Source: Streptomyces sp. JJ36
GTDB taxonomy: Bacteria; Actinomycetota; Actinomycetes; Streptomycetales; Streptomycetaceae
Length of the DNA: 57,531 bases
Direction: 5' to 3'
NCBI RefSeq assembly: GCF_021696945.1
Contig: NZ_JACYHE010000034.1
Location: 1 to 57,531, forward strand
The notes under the pieces are model-generated. The model saw nothing but the letters and a program-made list of their open reading frames with translations, made no database searches and had not been told where the DNA came from. The translations under genes and the position numbers were made by a program. The stretch's first letter is position 1. The number at the start of each line of letters is the position of its first letter. This document shows, in pieces, positions 7,525 through 15,762 of this stretch.

Positions 7525-8790
7525 GTGAGCAGCGAGCACGCAGCCGGGGACACCGAGCCGGAGCGGACCGTGTGGGACGTCGTCGTCGTGGGGGCCGGCC
7601 CCGCGGGGGCGTCGGCCGCCTATGCCGCCGCTGTCGCCGGGCGGCGGGTGCTGCTGCTGGAGAAGGCGGAGCTGCCGCGCTACAAGACCTGCGGCGGCGG
7701 CATCATCGGCCCTTCCCGGGACGCGCTGCCGCCGGGCTTCGAGCTGCCGCTGCGGGAGCGGGTGCACGCGGTGACCTTCTCCCTGAACGGCCGGCTGGCC
7801 CGTACCCGCCGCTCCCGGCGGATGCTCTTCGGGCTGCTGAACCGGCCGGAGTTCGACCACGCGCTGGTGGAGTCGGCGGTGCAGGCGGGCGCCGAGGTGC
7901 GGACGGGCGTCACCGTCACCCGGGTCGAGCAGCACGGGCCCGCGGTTCCGGACCGGCGGACGGTCGCGGTGGTCCTCTCGGGCGACGAGGAGCCGGTGCT
8001 CGCCCGCGCGGTCGTCGGCGCCGACGGGAGTGCCAGCCGGATAGGCGCGCATGTCGGGGTGAAGCTGGATCAGGTGGATCTCGGCCTGGAGGCGGAGATC
8101 CCGGTGCCGGACAGCGTCGCCGAGGACTGGGCCGGCCGGGTGCTCATCGACTGGGGTCCGCTGCCCGGCAGCTACGGCTGGGTGTTCCCGAAGGACGGCA
8201 CGCTGACCGTCGGGGTGATCTCCGCGCGGGGGGAGGGCGCGGCGACCAAGCGCTACCTGGACGACTTCGTCGCCCGGCTCGGGCTGGCCGGTTTCGAGCC
8301 GAGCGTCTCCTCGGGACATCTCACCCGCTGCCGGGCGGAGGACTCGCCGCTCTCCCGGGGGCGTGTGCTGGTCTGCGGCGACGCGGCCGGGCTGCTGGAG
8401 CCGTGGACGCGGGAGGGAATCTCCTTCGCGCTGCGTTCCGGCCGGCTGGCGGGGGAGTGGGCGGTGCGGATAGCCGAGGCGCACGACGCGGTGGACGCCC
8501 GTCGGCAGGCGCTCAACTACACCTTCGCCGTGAAGGCCGGTCTCGGCGTGGAGATGGGGGTCGGGAGACGGATGCTCGCGGTCTTCTCCCGCCGCCCCGG
8601 GCTGCTGCACGCGGCCCTCACCGGCTTCCGCCCGGCCTGGAACGTCTTCGCGCGGATCACCCGCGGCACCACCACTCTGGCCGAGATCGTGCGGACCCAC
8701 CCGGTGGCCCGGCGCGCGCTGGACGCGCTGGACCGGCCGCAGCGGGCGGGCGCCCCGGCCGACGCTGCCGCGGTTCCGGCGGAGGAGTGA
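7525..8790 (+). CDS. Geranylgeranyl reductase family FAD-dependent oxidoreductase
   Basis: This 421-residue flavoprotein carries the Rossmann motif VVVGAGPAGASAAYAAA (about residues 17-33), the ELPRYKTCGGG signature characteristic of the geranylgeranyl-reductase family, and the second FAD motif LVCGDAAGLLEPWTREGI (about 282). Family members reduce isoprenoid double bonds, for example in menaquinone side chains or archaeal-type lipids; some act in secondary metabolism. GTG 7525 is chosen because the Rossmann fold begins right after it. GGAG lies 12 nt upstream and TAGGAT at 7473-7478 may be the -10 box. It stands alone here, not beside menaquinone genes, so the substrate is open. Confidence 0.85.
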   Translation: MSSEHAAGDTEPERTVWDVVVVGAGPAGASAAYAAAVAGRRVLLLEKAELPRYKTCGGGIIGPSRDALPPGFELPLRERVHAVTFSLNGRLARTRRSRRMLFGLLNRPEFDHALVESAVQAGAEVRTGVTVTRVEQHGPAVPDRRTVAVVLSGDEEPVLARAVVGADGSASRIGAHVGVKLDQVDLGLEAEIPVPDSVAEDWAGRVLIDWGPLPGSYGWVFPKDGTLTVGVISARGEGAATKRYLDDFVARLGLAGFEPSVSSGHLTRCRAEDSPLSRGRVLVCGDAAGLLEPWTREGISFALRSGRLAGEWAVRIAEAHDAVDARRQALNYTFAVKAGLGVEMGVGRRMLAVFSRRPGLLHAALTGFRPAWNVFARITRGTTTLAEIVRTHPVARRALDALDRPQRAGAPADAAAVPAEE

Positions 8791-8975
8791 CCGGCTCGGT
8801 CCGGAAGACCGGGCAGCGCTCCGGCGCCCGGCGCAGTGCGTCCTCCGGCGAGGTCGCGGTGACCCGTCCGTGAACCGTGCGACCTCCCAGTCCCACCGCC
8901 GCCGATGGGCGCGCAGCACCACGGAGTGTGTGGCACGCCGGGGCCCCGGTCGGCGGCTACTGCCGCGGGAGTAGG

Positions 8976-8992
8976 CGCGGGCACCGCCCGCG
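8976..8992. terminator. Hairpin between the flavoprotein gene and the two-component operon
   Basis: CGCGGGC (8976-8982) pairs with GCCCGCG (8986-8992) around ACC. It could terminate the flavoprotein transcript. It also lies just upstream of the putative kinase promoter, so an operator role is possible. The rest of the 8791-9033 gap shows nothing I can name. Confidence 0.35.
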
Positions 8993-9020
8993 GCGGACGT
9001 CGCGGAAGGCATCGCGGGGC

Positions 9021-9026
9021 TAGCGT
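9021..9026 (+). promoter_or_regulatory. -10 element of leaderless histidine kinase mRNA
   Basis: TAGCGT ends 7 nt before the ATG at 9034 and no ribosome binding site precedes the ATG, which suggests transcription starting at or next to the start codon. No clear -35 box is visible. Confidence 0.4.
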
Positions 9027-9033
9027 GAGCCGC

Positions 9034-10392
9034 ATGACCCCCGCCCCTCCGCGCCGCGCTCCCGGCGGCGACCCGGACCCGCCGCTCCGGCCCGGGCGGC
9101 CCCGGCTCGCCCGCCTGCCCCGGCGTGCCGCCGAGCGGCTGCCTCTTCCGGTGCCGGCCGGGCTCGCGGCGCAGCTCCGTGCGGTGCTCTCCGGCCCGCC
9201 GCCCGGCCCACCGGGCTCCCGGCCACCGGCGCCCCGGTGGCCTTGGCCGTCCACCGCGGTGCTCGCGGTGGTGGTTCTCGCCGGTTCCCACTTCGCCGCG
9301 CAGGGCCAGCCGGAGCGGGTGGGCATGGACACGCTCTCCCGCGCCCTGCTCCTTCTCGCCGTCGCCTTCCTGCTGGTGCGCCGGCGGTGGCCCGCCGTGG
9401 CGGCCCTCGGTACGGCGGCGGCGGTCACCGCCTACGTCGTGGCCGGATACGCCTACGGGCCGGTCTATCTCTGCGTCGTCGTCGCCACGTTCTCCGCCGT
9501 GCCGGCCGGGCGCCGGGGGGCCGCCTGGGCCGGGCTGCTGCTGCTCTGGTCCGGGCAGGCCCTGGCGGGGCTGTGGCTGTACCGCTGGCTGCCGCCCGGC
9601 GGGGACACGTTCTCCTGGGGCGCGGCCGTCGCCCCCACCGCCTGGCTCCTCGCGCTGGCCGCGGCGGCCGAACTGGTGCGCGTCCGCCGGGAGCAGTGGG
9701 CCCGCCGGCGGGAGGAGGAGGCCGCGGCGGAGCGTCGCCGGGTGGACGAGGAGCGGCTGCGCATCGCCCGGGAGCTGCACGACGTCCTGGCGCACAGCAT
9801 CTCCGTGATCAACGTGCAGGCGGGCATGGGACTGGCGCTGCTCGACTCCGACCCCGAGCAGGCCCGTACGGCGCTGACCACCATCAAGTCGGCCAGCAAG
9901 GAGGCTCTCGGCGAGGTCCGCCAGGTCCTGGGCACACTGCGCACCCCCGGCGAGGCCCCGCGGGCGCCGGCCCCGGGCCTCGGCCGGCTCCCCGAACTGG
10001 CCGCCCAGGCGGCACGGGCCGGCCTGCGGGTGGAGACCCGTACCGAGGGCGACCCCGTCCCGCTGCCGCCCGGCGCCGAGCTGGCGGCCTTCCGGATCGT
10101 CCAGGAGGCGCTGACCAACGTGGTCCGGCACTCCGCCGCCCGCCGCGCCGAGGTGCTGCTGCGGTACGCGGCGGACCGGCTGGAGATCCGGGTGGACGAC
10201 GAAGGGCCCGGCAAGGCGGCGGACGCGCCCGGCGGCGGCAACGGGCTGACGGGGATGCGGGAACGTGCCGCAGGCCTCGGCGGCACGGTGGAGGCCGGCC
10301 CGCGACCCGGCGGCGGTTTCCGGGTCCGCGCCCTGCTGCCGCTGGGCGGCGCCGGTACGGTGACCGGCACACCGCAGAGGGAGGCGCCGTGA
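9034..10392 (+). CDS. NarL/DesK-type sensor histidine kinase
   Basis: This 452-residue inner-membrane sensor autophosphorylates on His and passes the phosphate to the downstream regulator. It has a Pro/Arg-rich N-terminus, then about five hydrophobic membrane segments between residues about 68 and 210. A charged coiled stretch rich in Arg and Glu (about 215-240) follows. The HisKA_3 box RIARELHDVLAHSISVI holds the phosphorylated His249. A HATPase domain with NVVRHS and GNGLTGMRERA completes the protein. ATG 9034 is chosen; GTG 9025 is an alternative 3 codons upstream that would lie inside the proposed -10 box. The 3' end overlaps the regulator gene by 4 nt (GTGA). No extracytoplasmic sensor domain is visible, so it may sense membrane state. 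Confidence 0.9.
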   Translation: MTPAPPRRAPGGDPDPPLRPGRPRLARLPRRAAERLPLPVPAGLAAQLRAVLSGPPPGPPGSRPPAPRWPWPSTAVLAVVVLAGSHFAAQGQPERVGMDTLSRALLLLAVAFLLVRRRWPAVAALGTAAAVTAYVVAGYAYGPVYLCVVVATFSAVPAGRRGAAWAGLLLLWSGQALAGLWLYRWLPPGGDTFSWGAAVAPTAWLLALAAAAELVRVRREQWARRREEEAAAERRRVDEERLRIARELHDVLAHSISVINVQAGMGLALLDSDPEQARTALTTIKSASKEALGEVRQVLGTLRTPGEAPRAPAPGLGRLPELAAQAARAGLRVETRTEGDPVPLPPGAELAAFRIVQEALTNVVRHSAARRAEVLLRYAADRLEIRVDDEGPGKAADAPGGGNGLTGMRERAAGLGGTVEAGPRPGGGFRVRALLPLGGAGTVTGTPQREAP

Positions 10393-11054
10393 TCCGGGTA
10401 CTGCTGGCGGACGACCAGTCGCTCGTACGGGCCGGGTTCCGCGCCCTGCTCGACGCGCAGCCCGGCATCGAGGTGGCCGGCGAGGCGGCTGACGGCGAGG
10501 AGGCGCTGGCCCTGGTCCGTGCGCTCCGCCCGGACCTGGTCCTGATGGACATCCGGATGCCGGAGCTGGACGGGCTGGCCGCGACCCGCCGGATCACCGG
10601 GGACCCGGAGCTGGACGCGGTCCGGGTGGTGATGCTGACGACCTTCGAACTCGACGAGTACGTCTTCGAGGCGATCCGGTCCGGTGCCTCCGGCTTCCTC
10701 GTCAAGGACACCGAGCCGGAGGAACTGGTGCGCGCGGTACGGGCGGTGGTGGCCGGGGACGCGCTGCTGTCGCCCGGGGTGACGCGCCGGCTGATCGCCG
10801 AGTTCGCGGCCCGGTCCAAGGAGCCCGCGGCCGCCGCCTCCCTCGGCGGGCTGACCGAGCGCGAGCGGGAGGTTCTGGCCCTGGTGGGGATGGGGCTGTC
10901 CAACGAGGAGATCGCCCGGCGGCTGGTCGTCTCGCCGCTCACCGCCAAGACGCATGTCAGCCGGACGATGGTGAAGCTGGGCGCCCGCGACCGGGCCCAA
11001 CTGGTCGTGCTGGCCTACGAGTCCGGGCTGGTGCGCCCGGGCTGGCTCGGCTGA
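10389..11054 (+). CDS. NarL/LuxR-type response regulator
   Basis: This 221-residue transcription factor is the partner of the kinase just upstream. The receiver domain (1-120) has the acidic pair in LLADDQ, the phospho-acceptor Asp54 in LVLMDIRMPE, the conserved Thr in MLTTFE and Lys in FLVKDT. The LuxR-type HTH lies at about 155-215 (GLTEREREVLALVGMGLSNE). GTG 10389 overlaps the kinase stop codon (GTGA), so the two are translationally coupled. Its targets are not evident from the surrounding genes. Confidence 0.93.
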   Translation: MIRVLLADDQSLVRAGFRALLDAQPGIEVAGEAADGEEALALVRALRPDLVLMDIRMPELDGLAATRRITGDPELDAVRVVMLTTFELDEYVFEAIRSGASGFLVKDTEPEELVRAVRAVVAGDALLSPGVTRRLIAEFAARSKEPAAAASLGGLTEREREVLALVGMGLSNEEIARRLVVSPLTAKTHVSRTMVKLGARDRAQLVVLAYESGLVRPGWLG

Positions 11055-11115
11055 CGGCGGGGTCCCGCCCCGGGCCCTCCGGAGCCGGCGGGCCGCGCCC
11101 GGCCCCGTGCCCGGT

Positions 11116-11137
11116 CCCGTGCCCGTCCGGGCACGGG
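11116..11137 (+). terminator. Terminator of the two-component operon
   Basis: CCCGTGCCCG (11116-11125) and CGGGCACGGG (11128-11137) form a 10-bp stem, 62 nt after the response regulator stop codon. Confidence 0.55.
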
Positions 11138-11191
11138 GCGGCCGGTGCACGGCCCGTTCCGGAGCGCGCGCATGGCGCGCCGGGCCCCTGG

Positions 11192-11197
11192 TAGCGT
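11192..11197 (+). promoter_or_regulatory. -10 element of leaderless MarR mRNA
   Basis: TAGCGT ends 7 nt before the ATG at 11205, the same spacing as for the histidine kinase, and there is no ribosome binding site before the ATG. Confidence 0.4.
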
Positions 11198-11204
11198 GCG
11201 GAGC

Positions 11205-11699
11205 ATGGACCGGGCCGACGCGGAGCAGGCCGTGGTGCGGCGCTGGCGGCAGACGCTCGCGCTGCATGCGCGCACCCTCTCCGCGCTCGACCGCGCGCTG
11301 CATCCGTACGGACTCGGCGCCAGCGACTTCGAGGTACTCGAGGTGCTGGCCCAGGGCGGCGCGCGGGGCGGCGGCGGTGCCTACCGCGTGCAGGAGCTCG
11401 CGGCCCGGGTCCACCTGAGCCAGAGCGCCCTGTCCCGGCTGGTCGCCCGGCTGGAGCGGCACGGCCTGGTCAGCCGGGGGACGTGTCGCGAGGACCGGCG
11501 CGGGGTGCGGGTGGGCCTCACCGAGGCCGGCCGCGAGCGGTACGCGGAGGCGCTGCCCGTGCAGCGCGCGGTGCTGGCCCGGATGCTGGGCACCGGCCCG
11601 CAGGCCGGAGCCGTGCCGGGCCCGGCCGGCCCGGCGGCCGCACGCGCCGGCGGGGCGCCGGTCAGGACGGCCGGTGCGCCCCCGGGGTCCCGCGCTTGA
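11205..11699 (+). CDS. MarR family transcriptional regulator
   Basis: This 164-residue winged-helix regulator shows a dimerisation helix (residues 5-25), a recognition helix region VQELAARVHLSQSALSRLVAR at about 65-85, and a wing with the basic and acidic residues CREDRRGVRVGLTEAG (about 97-112). ATG 11205 is chosen because the upstream codons would lie in the promoter. The C-terminus is Ala/Gly/Pro-rich and runs into the convergent DUF4442 gene, overlapping it by 38 nt. It may regulate that neighbour or the MFS operon beyond, but no direct evidence is visible. Confidence 0.85.
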   Translation: MDRADAEQAVVRRWRQTLALHARTLSALDRALHPYGLGASDFEVLEVLAQGGARGGGGAYRVQELAARVHLSQSALSRLVARLERHGLVSRGTCREDRRGVRVGLTEAGRERYAEALPVQRAVLARMLGTGPQAGAVPGPAGPAAARAGGAPVRTAGAPPGSRA

Positions 11700-12141
11700 C
11701 GTAGAGCTGCTTGCGCACCCGGGCGACGACCGTGCCGTCGGCGCCGGTCACCTGCGTGTCGAACCAGGGCAGCGCCTTCTCCCCGTCCGCGGTCGCGGCG
11801 CGGATCTCGTCCAGCCGGTCCTCGGTCAGTTTGAAATCGGCGAACACGTCGCCCCGGCCGGGCGAGACGTACTCGATCTCCGCCGCCTTGTCCCACACGA
11901 TGTACCCCTGGCCCAGGCGGTGCAGAACCAGCAGCGCCCAGAACGGGTCGATCATCGAGTACAGCGAGCCGCCGAAGTGGGTGCCGAAGTAGTTGCGGTT
12001 GAGGCGGCCGAGCCGGAGCCGGACCCGTGCGCTGCTCCAGTCCTCGGCGATGTGCAGCACCTTGATCCCCGCGCAGCGGTACGGCGGCCACCAGCTCATG
12101 GCCAGCCGCAGGCCTCGCGGGGTGGAGAGCAGTTTCGGCAT
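11662..12141 (-). CDS. DUF4442 hotdog-fold thioesterase-like protein
   Basis: This 159-residue protein is of DUF4442 type, related to the PaaI/YiiD hotdog thioesterases that hydrolyse acyl-CoA or acyl-carrier thioesters. Characteristic elements are LGRLNRNYFGTHFGGSLYSM (about residues 43-62), with the Asn-x-x-Gly-Thr-His-x-Gly-Gly pattern at the start of the long hotdog helix, and the strand YIVWDKAAEIEYVSPG. ATG 12141 follows a TAGCCT hexamer with 6 nt between, so the mRNA is probably leaderless. It overlaps the convergent MarR gene by 38 nt at the 3' ends. The substrate is unknown. Confidence 0.8.
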   Translation of the reverse strand: MPKLLSTPRGLRLAMSWWPPYRCAGIKVLHIAEDWSSARVRLRLGRLNRNYFGTHFGGSLYSMIDPFWALLVLHRLGQGYIVWDKAAEIEYVSPGRGDVFADFKLTEDRLDEIRAATADGEKALPWFDTQVTGADGTVVARVRKQLYVKRGTPGAHRPS

Positions 12142-12147
12142 GGACCG

Positions 12148-12153
12148 AGGCTA
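12148..12153 (-). promoter_or_regulatory. -10 element of leaderless DUF4442 mRNA with flanking inverted repeat
   Basis: On the minus strand TAGCCT ends 6 nt before the ATG at 12141. It lies within one arm of an inverted repeat, GGCTACC (12149-12155) and GGTAGCC (12172-12178), with a 16-nt spacer. The repeat could be an operator covering the -10/-35 region, perhaps for the neighbouring MarR protein. Confidence 0.4.
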
Positions 12154-12194
12154 CCATGGATGTTACCGACCGGTAGCCCCGAGGGGGCCCGCGG

Positions 12195-12938
12195 TCAGAC
12201 GATCGCGGAGTGCGTCTGCCAGAGCGTCGCCACCGAGGCGTCGCCGTCGATCACCAGCCCGTCGCCGTACGGCAGCCGGTTCCACAGGGCCAGATAGACG
12301 GTGGCGGCGGGACCGCTCACCCGGCAGTCGTACTCTTCCGGAAGCCCCCGGGTGGTCCGCGGCGGCTCGGCGCCGATACGGACCGTCCAGGCCGCTCCCG
12401 GCACGTCCGGCGCCTGCACCGCCAGCACCTGCTCCCGGTCGCTGCGGACCCGGCTGCGGCGGCGCGCGTGGAAGCCGGTGAGCAGCTCGTCGACGCCGTC
12501 CGCCGCGAACTCCGGCGCCACGGGGGAGAGCTCCGCCCCGGCCGCCAGCTCGGCATCGGCCCGGTGCACCGCCGTCTCGTGCGCCTGCCGGCGCGCCCAG
12601 AAAGCCCGCGGGGAGGCGGAGCCGGGCAGGAACGACCAGCACTCCAGGGCGTCCTCGGCCGCCCGCAGACCCTCCGTCAGCCGCCCGTGCCCGGTGCGGA
12701 ACCACGCGGCGAGCTTCTCGTCCGGCGCCGTCTCGGTGCCTATGGGTGCCGGGTCCGTGCGCCCACCGGTGACATAACCGGCCGCCCAGCGGTGCACGTT
12801 GCCCGTGTGCAGCAGCAGGTCCCGCACCCGCCAGCCGGGGCAGGTGGGCACCTCGGCGTCCGGGCCCGCGCGCTCCGCGGCCGCGAGCAGCGCCGCGCCC
12901 TCATGCTCCAGTGTCTCGATGTGCCGGGAGATCTTCAT
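12195..12938 (-). CDS. Mycothiol-dependent maleylpyruvate isomerase family protein
   Basis: This 247-residue protein belongs to the actinobacterial mycothiol-dependent maleylpyruvate isomerase/DinB-like family. The N-terminal four-helix bundle carries PTCPGWRVRDLLLHTGNVHRW (about residues 31-51), whose His is a metal ligand, and a later WARRQAHETAVHRADAEL helix (about 113-130) with two more His. A C-terminal domain follows. Members use or sense mycothiol, often for conjugation or isomerisation; many have unknown substrates. ATG 12938 starts 13 nt after the MFS stop, so the two genes are probably one operon with coupled translation and only a weak ribosome site. It could modify the compound moved by the transporter. 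Confidence 0.82.
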   Translation of the reverse strand: MKISRHIETLEHEGAALLAAAERAGPDAEVPTCPGWRVRDLLLHTGNVHRWAAGYVTGGRTDPAPIGTETAPDEKLAAWFRTGHGRLTEGLRAAEDALECWSFLPGSASPRAFWARRQAHETAVHRADAELAAGAELSPVAPEFAADGVDELLTGFHARRRSRVRSDREQVLAVQAPDVPGAAWTVRIGAEPPRTTRGLPEEYDCRVSGPAATVYLALWNRLPYGDGLVIDGDASVATLWQTHSAIV

Positions 12939-12951
12939 GGCGGCGATTGTG

Positions 12952-14259
12952 TCACCGGCCACCGACAGCCCGGCCTGCGGACGCACGGGCTCCGTCCCCG
13001 CGGAGGGAGTGCCGGGCGGCCCAGGCCACGGTGGCGGCGACGGCCGCGAGCGCGGCCACCGAGGTCAGCGCCCGCGGCAGCGAGGTCCCCTCGGCCAGGA
13101 AGCCGATCGCGACCGGCCCCAGCAGCATGCCGCCGTACCCGAGCGTCGAGGCGGCCGCGACACCGCGCGGTCCGGCCAGCGCACCGGCGCGTCCGATGGC
13201 GACCGGGAAGATGTTCGCCAGTCCGAAGCCGGTGACCACGAACCCGGCCAGCGCGGCCCACACGGTGGGCGCCAGCGAGCCCAGCAGCATGCCGCAGGCC
13301 GCGGTGAGGCCCCCGCCGACCAGGGTCCGTACCTCGCCCAGCCGGTGCACCAGTGCCGTGCCGCTCAGCCGTCCGGCGGTCATGGCCAGGGCGAAGACCG
13401 AGTAGCCCGCGGCGGCCACCCCCGGGCCGGCGCCCAGGTCCTCGGTCAGGTGCAGGGCGCTCCAGTCGGCCAGCGCGCCCTCCCCGTAGGCGGTGCACAG
13501 GGCGATCAGGCCGAGCACGGCGACGGTGCCGCGCGGATGCCGGCCCGCCGGGGCGTCGCCGCGCGCCGGGGAGTGCCGTGCGGCGGTCCCCGGCTCCCGC
13601 GTGGTCCGCCCGGCCGCCGCCGGCGGCAGCGGGTGACGCAGCAGGGTCCGCCCGGCCACGGCGGTGACGAGCAGCCCGGCCACGGCGAGCAGCGTCAGGT
13701 GCCGCCCCACGGTCAGCCGGCCCGCCAGCAGGCCGCCCAGCCCGGCCCCCAGCATCCCGCCGAGGCTGAAAGCCGCGTGGAAGGCGGGCATGACGGGCCG
13801 GCGCAGCGCCGCCACCAGGTCCACGGCGGCGCTGTTCATGGCGACGTTGACGGCCCCGTACGCGCTGCCGAAGACGAGGAGCAGCAGACCGAGGGCGAGC
13901 GCCGAGCCGGCCAGCGGGGGCAACGCGACGCCCAGCGAGATGAGCACCCCGGCGGCGACGGTGACCGGCGCGTTGCCGAAGCGGCGGCAGAGCCGCCCGG
14001 TGAGCATCATCGTCGCCACGGCGCCCGCCGACACGCCGAGCAGCGCCAGCCCGAGGTCGCCGGCCGAGGCGCCGGTCTGCTGTTTGACGGCGGGAATGCG
14101 CACGACCCAGCCGGCGAAGAGGAAGCCGTCCAGGGCGAAGAAGGCGGTCAGGGCGGTCCGGAGGCGTATCAGTCCGCGGTCGGCGGGCGGGTGCTCCGGG
14201 AGGGCGGTGAGCCGGGTGCGCCCGGTCGGGGCGGTCCGGGGTTTGTTTATTTGCGGCAC
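12952..14259 (-). CDS. MFS transporter
   Basis: This 435-residue polytopic inner-membrane protein has about 12 hydrophobic segments and the MFS loop 2-3 signature MLTGRLCRRFGNAP (about residue 85). LALGLLLLVFGSAYGAVNVAMN resembles the FucP/NarK-like and YbjJ-type groups. GTG 14259 is the best start, since in-frame codons further upstream would fall inside the divergent ROK gene. A TATTCT hexamer 6 nt upstream suggests a leaderless mRNA. It is followed closely by the mycothiol-isomerase gene and lies 17 nt from the ROK repressor gene, which very likely controls it. Direction and substrate are unknown; a drug or sugar exporter is plausible. Confidence 0.82.
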   Translation of the reverse strand: MPQINKPRTAPTGRTRLTALPEHPPADRGLIRLRTALTAFFALDGFLFAGWVVRIPAVKQQTGASAGDLGLALLGVSAGAVATMMLTGRLCRRFGNAPVTVAAGVLISLGVALPPLAGSALALGLLLLVFGSAYGAVNVAMNSAAVDLVAALRRPVMPAFHAAFSLGGMLGAGLGGLLAGRLTVGRHLTLLAVAGLLVTAVAGRTLLRHPLPPAAAGRTTREPGTAARHSPARGDAPAGRHPRGTVAVLGLIALCTAYGEGALADWSALHLTEDLGAGPGVAAAGYSVFALAMTAGRLSGTALVHRLGEVRTLVGGGLTAACGMLLGSLAPTVWAALAGFVVTGFGLANIFPVAIGRAGALAGPRGVAAASTLGYGGMLLGPVAIGFLAEGTSLPRALTSVAALAAVAATVAWAARHSLRGDGARASAGRAVGGR

Positions 14260-14270
14260 AAAGTGAGAAT
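14243..14270 (+). promoter_or_regulatory. Leaderless promoter of the ROK regulator
   Basis: TTGTTT (14243-14248) and GAGAAT (14265-14270) are spaced 16 bp, and 6 nt separate the -10 from GTG 14277. The -35 box lies inside the coding region of the divergent MFS gene. Confidence 0.5.
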
Positions 14271-14295
14271 AGAGGAGTGACCCAGACACGTACAA
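14266..14295 (-). promoter_or_regulatory. Leaderless promoter of the MFS operon
   Basis: On the minus strand TTGTAC (14290-14295) and TATTCT (14266-14271) are spaced 18 bp, with 6 nt to GTG 14259. The -35 box lies inside the ROK coding region, and the -10 box overlaps the -10 box of the opposite promoter. Confidence 0.5.
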
Positions 14296-15512
14296 CAAGG
14301 CTGGAGAGGGGCCGCAGCGCCCTCGGGCCCGCGCTCGCGCTCGTACACACCGGCCGGGCGCCCACGCGCGCCGTGCTCACCGCGGAGCTCGGCGTCACCC
14401 GCGCCACCGCCGGGGCGGTCGCCGCCGAACTGGAGGCGCTCGGCCTGATCACCGTGGACTCCCGGCCCGGCGCCGCCGTCGGCGTGCAGGGCCGTCCCTC
14501 GCACCGGTTGGCGGTCGACCCCGACGGGCCGGTGGTCCTCGCCGCCCAGGTGCACGCGGACGGCTTCCGTGCCGCGCTCGTCGGTCTCGGCGGCCGCATC
14601 GTCGCCACCGCCCCGGGCTGCATGACCGTGGACGCCGACCCGGCGCAGGTCCTCGGCGAGGTGGTACGGGCGGGAGCGCAGCTGCTCCGCGAGACGGGAC
14701 GACGGTGTGTGGGGGCCGGGCTCGCGGTGCCCTCCGCCGTGGCCGAGCCGGAGGGGACGGCGCTCAACCCGCTGCACCTCTCCTGGGAGCCGGGCGCCCC
14801 CGTCCGGGACGTCTTCACCCGGTGCCTCGCCGAGGCCGGGGTGCCCGGGCCCGGCGGAGAACGGCCCGCCACCGGCTTCACCGCCAACGACGTCAACCTC
14901 GCCGCGCTCGCCGAGCACCGGCACGGCGCCGGGCGGGGTGCCCAGGACCTGCTGGTCGTCGGCACCGGCCACCGCGGGGTCGGCGGGGCGCTGGTGCTGG
15001 ACGGCCGGTTGCACAGCGGCAGTTCGGGGCTGGCCCTGGAGGTCGGCCATCTGACGGTCGATCCGGACGGCCGTCCGTGCCACTGCGGCAGTCGCGGCTG
15101 TCTCGACGTGGAGACCGATCCGCTGGCCCTGCTGGAGGCCGCCGGCCGCGCCCCCGGCCCGGAGATGTCGCTGCTCGACCAGGCACGCGAACTGATCCGC
15201 ACCGAGTACGCCACGGACGCGCGGGTGCGCGGCGCGGTCGGACTGCTCGTCGACCGGCTGGGGCTGGGCCTCGCCGGGCTGGTCAACATCCTCAACCCCG
15301 ACCGCATCGTCCTCGGCGGCCTGCACCGCGCCCTGGTGGAGACCGACGGCGAGCGGCTGCGGGCGGTCGTGGCCGACCGCAGCCTGTGGGGGCGCAGCGG
15401 CGGCGTGCCGGTGCTGGCCTGCTCGCTCGACCACAACAGCCTGGTCGGCGCGGCCGAACTGGCCTGGCAGCCGGTGCTGGACGACCCGCTGGGCACCCTG
15501 ACCGGCGGCTGA
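14277..15512 (+). CDS. ROK family transcriptional repressor
   Basis: This 411-residue NagC/Mlc/XylR-like repressor has an N-terminal winged helix (about residues 10-65, with TRAVLTAELGVTRATAGAVA) fused to a ROK sugar-binding domain. The ROK zinc motif CHCGSRGCLDVE is at about 268-279. The kinase phosphate loop is degenerate (LAAQVHADGFRAAL instead of DIGGT), so it should bind but not phosphorylate a sugar. GTG 14277 lies 6 nt after a -10 hexamer. It is divergent from an MFS transporter with only 17 nt between start codons, so a single bound dimer would block both promoters. Confidence 0.88.
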   Translation: MTQTRTTRLERGRSALGPALALVHTGRAPTRAVLTAELGVTRATAGAVAAELEALGLITVDSRPGAAVGVQGRPSHRLAVDPDGPVVLAAQVHADGFRAALVGLGGRIVATAPGCMTVDADPAQVLGEVVRAGAQLLRETGRRCVGAGLAVPSAVAEPEGTALNPLHLSWEPGAPVRDVFTRCLAEAGVPGPGGERPATGFTANDVNLAALAEHRHGAGRGAQDLLVVGTGHRGVGGALVLDGRLHSGSSGLALEVGHLTVDPDGRPCHCGSRGCLDVETDPLALLEAAGRAPGPEMSLLDQARELIRTEYATDARVRGAVGLLVDRLGLGLAGLVNILNPDRIVLGGLHRALVETDGERLRAVVADRSLWGRSGGVPVLACSLDHNSLVGAAELAWQPVLDDPLGTLTGG

Positions 15513-15622
15513 GGGCGGCCGGGCCGAGCCTCGCCGCACGGGCAACAGGCCCGGCAAACCCCGCCGGTACGGTGCGCGCCCGCCGGGCGCGGGCGACGAG
15601 CGCTGCGCGGGGCCGGGGGCGG

Positions 15623-15640
15623 CCGTGGCCCCGGCCACGG
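15623..15640. terminator. Terminator hairpin after the ROK regulator
   Basis: CCGTGGCC (15623-15630) and GGCCACGG (15633-15640) form an 8-bp stem in the 250-nt gap between the convergent ROK and RsbW-like genes. The rest of the gap is low-complexity GC-rich sequence in which I see no gene. Confidence 0.45.
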
Positions 15641-15762
15641 AGTGGGCGCCGGCGCGCCGTCAGGCAGCCGGGACGGGGGCCCGGGCCGGCGGAGTGCGGC
15701 ACCGGGAGGCGGCGCACGGGTCCTGCGGCCGCTGCTCGTGCCGTGCCCGCAGGGCCGCGGGG

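Noticed and set aside
12165..12178. TACCGACCGGTAG as a third copy of the paaK/MDR operator
   Set aside because: The half-sites do not match ACCGA-N4-TCGGT; only part of one arm is shared.
12195..15512. Sugar uptake operon under the ROK repressor
   Set aside because: The transporter is a generic MFS and its operon partner is a mycothiol-isomerase family protein, so a sugar role cannot be claimed.
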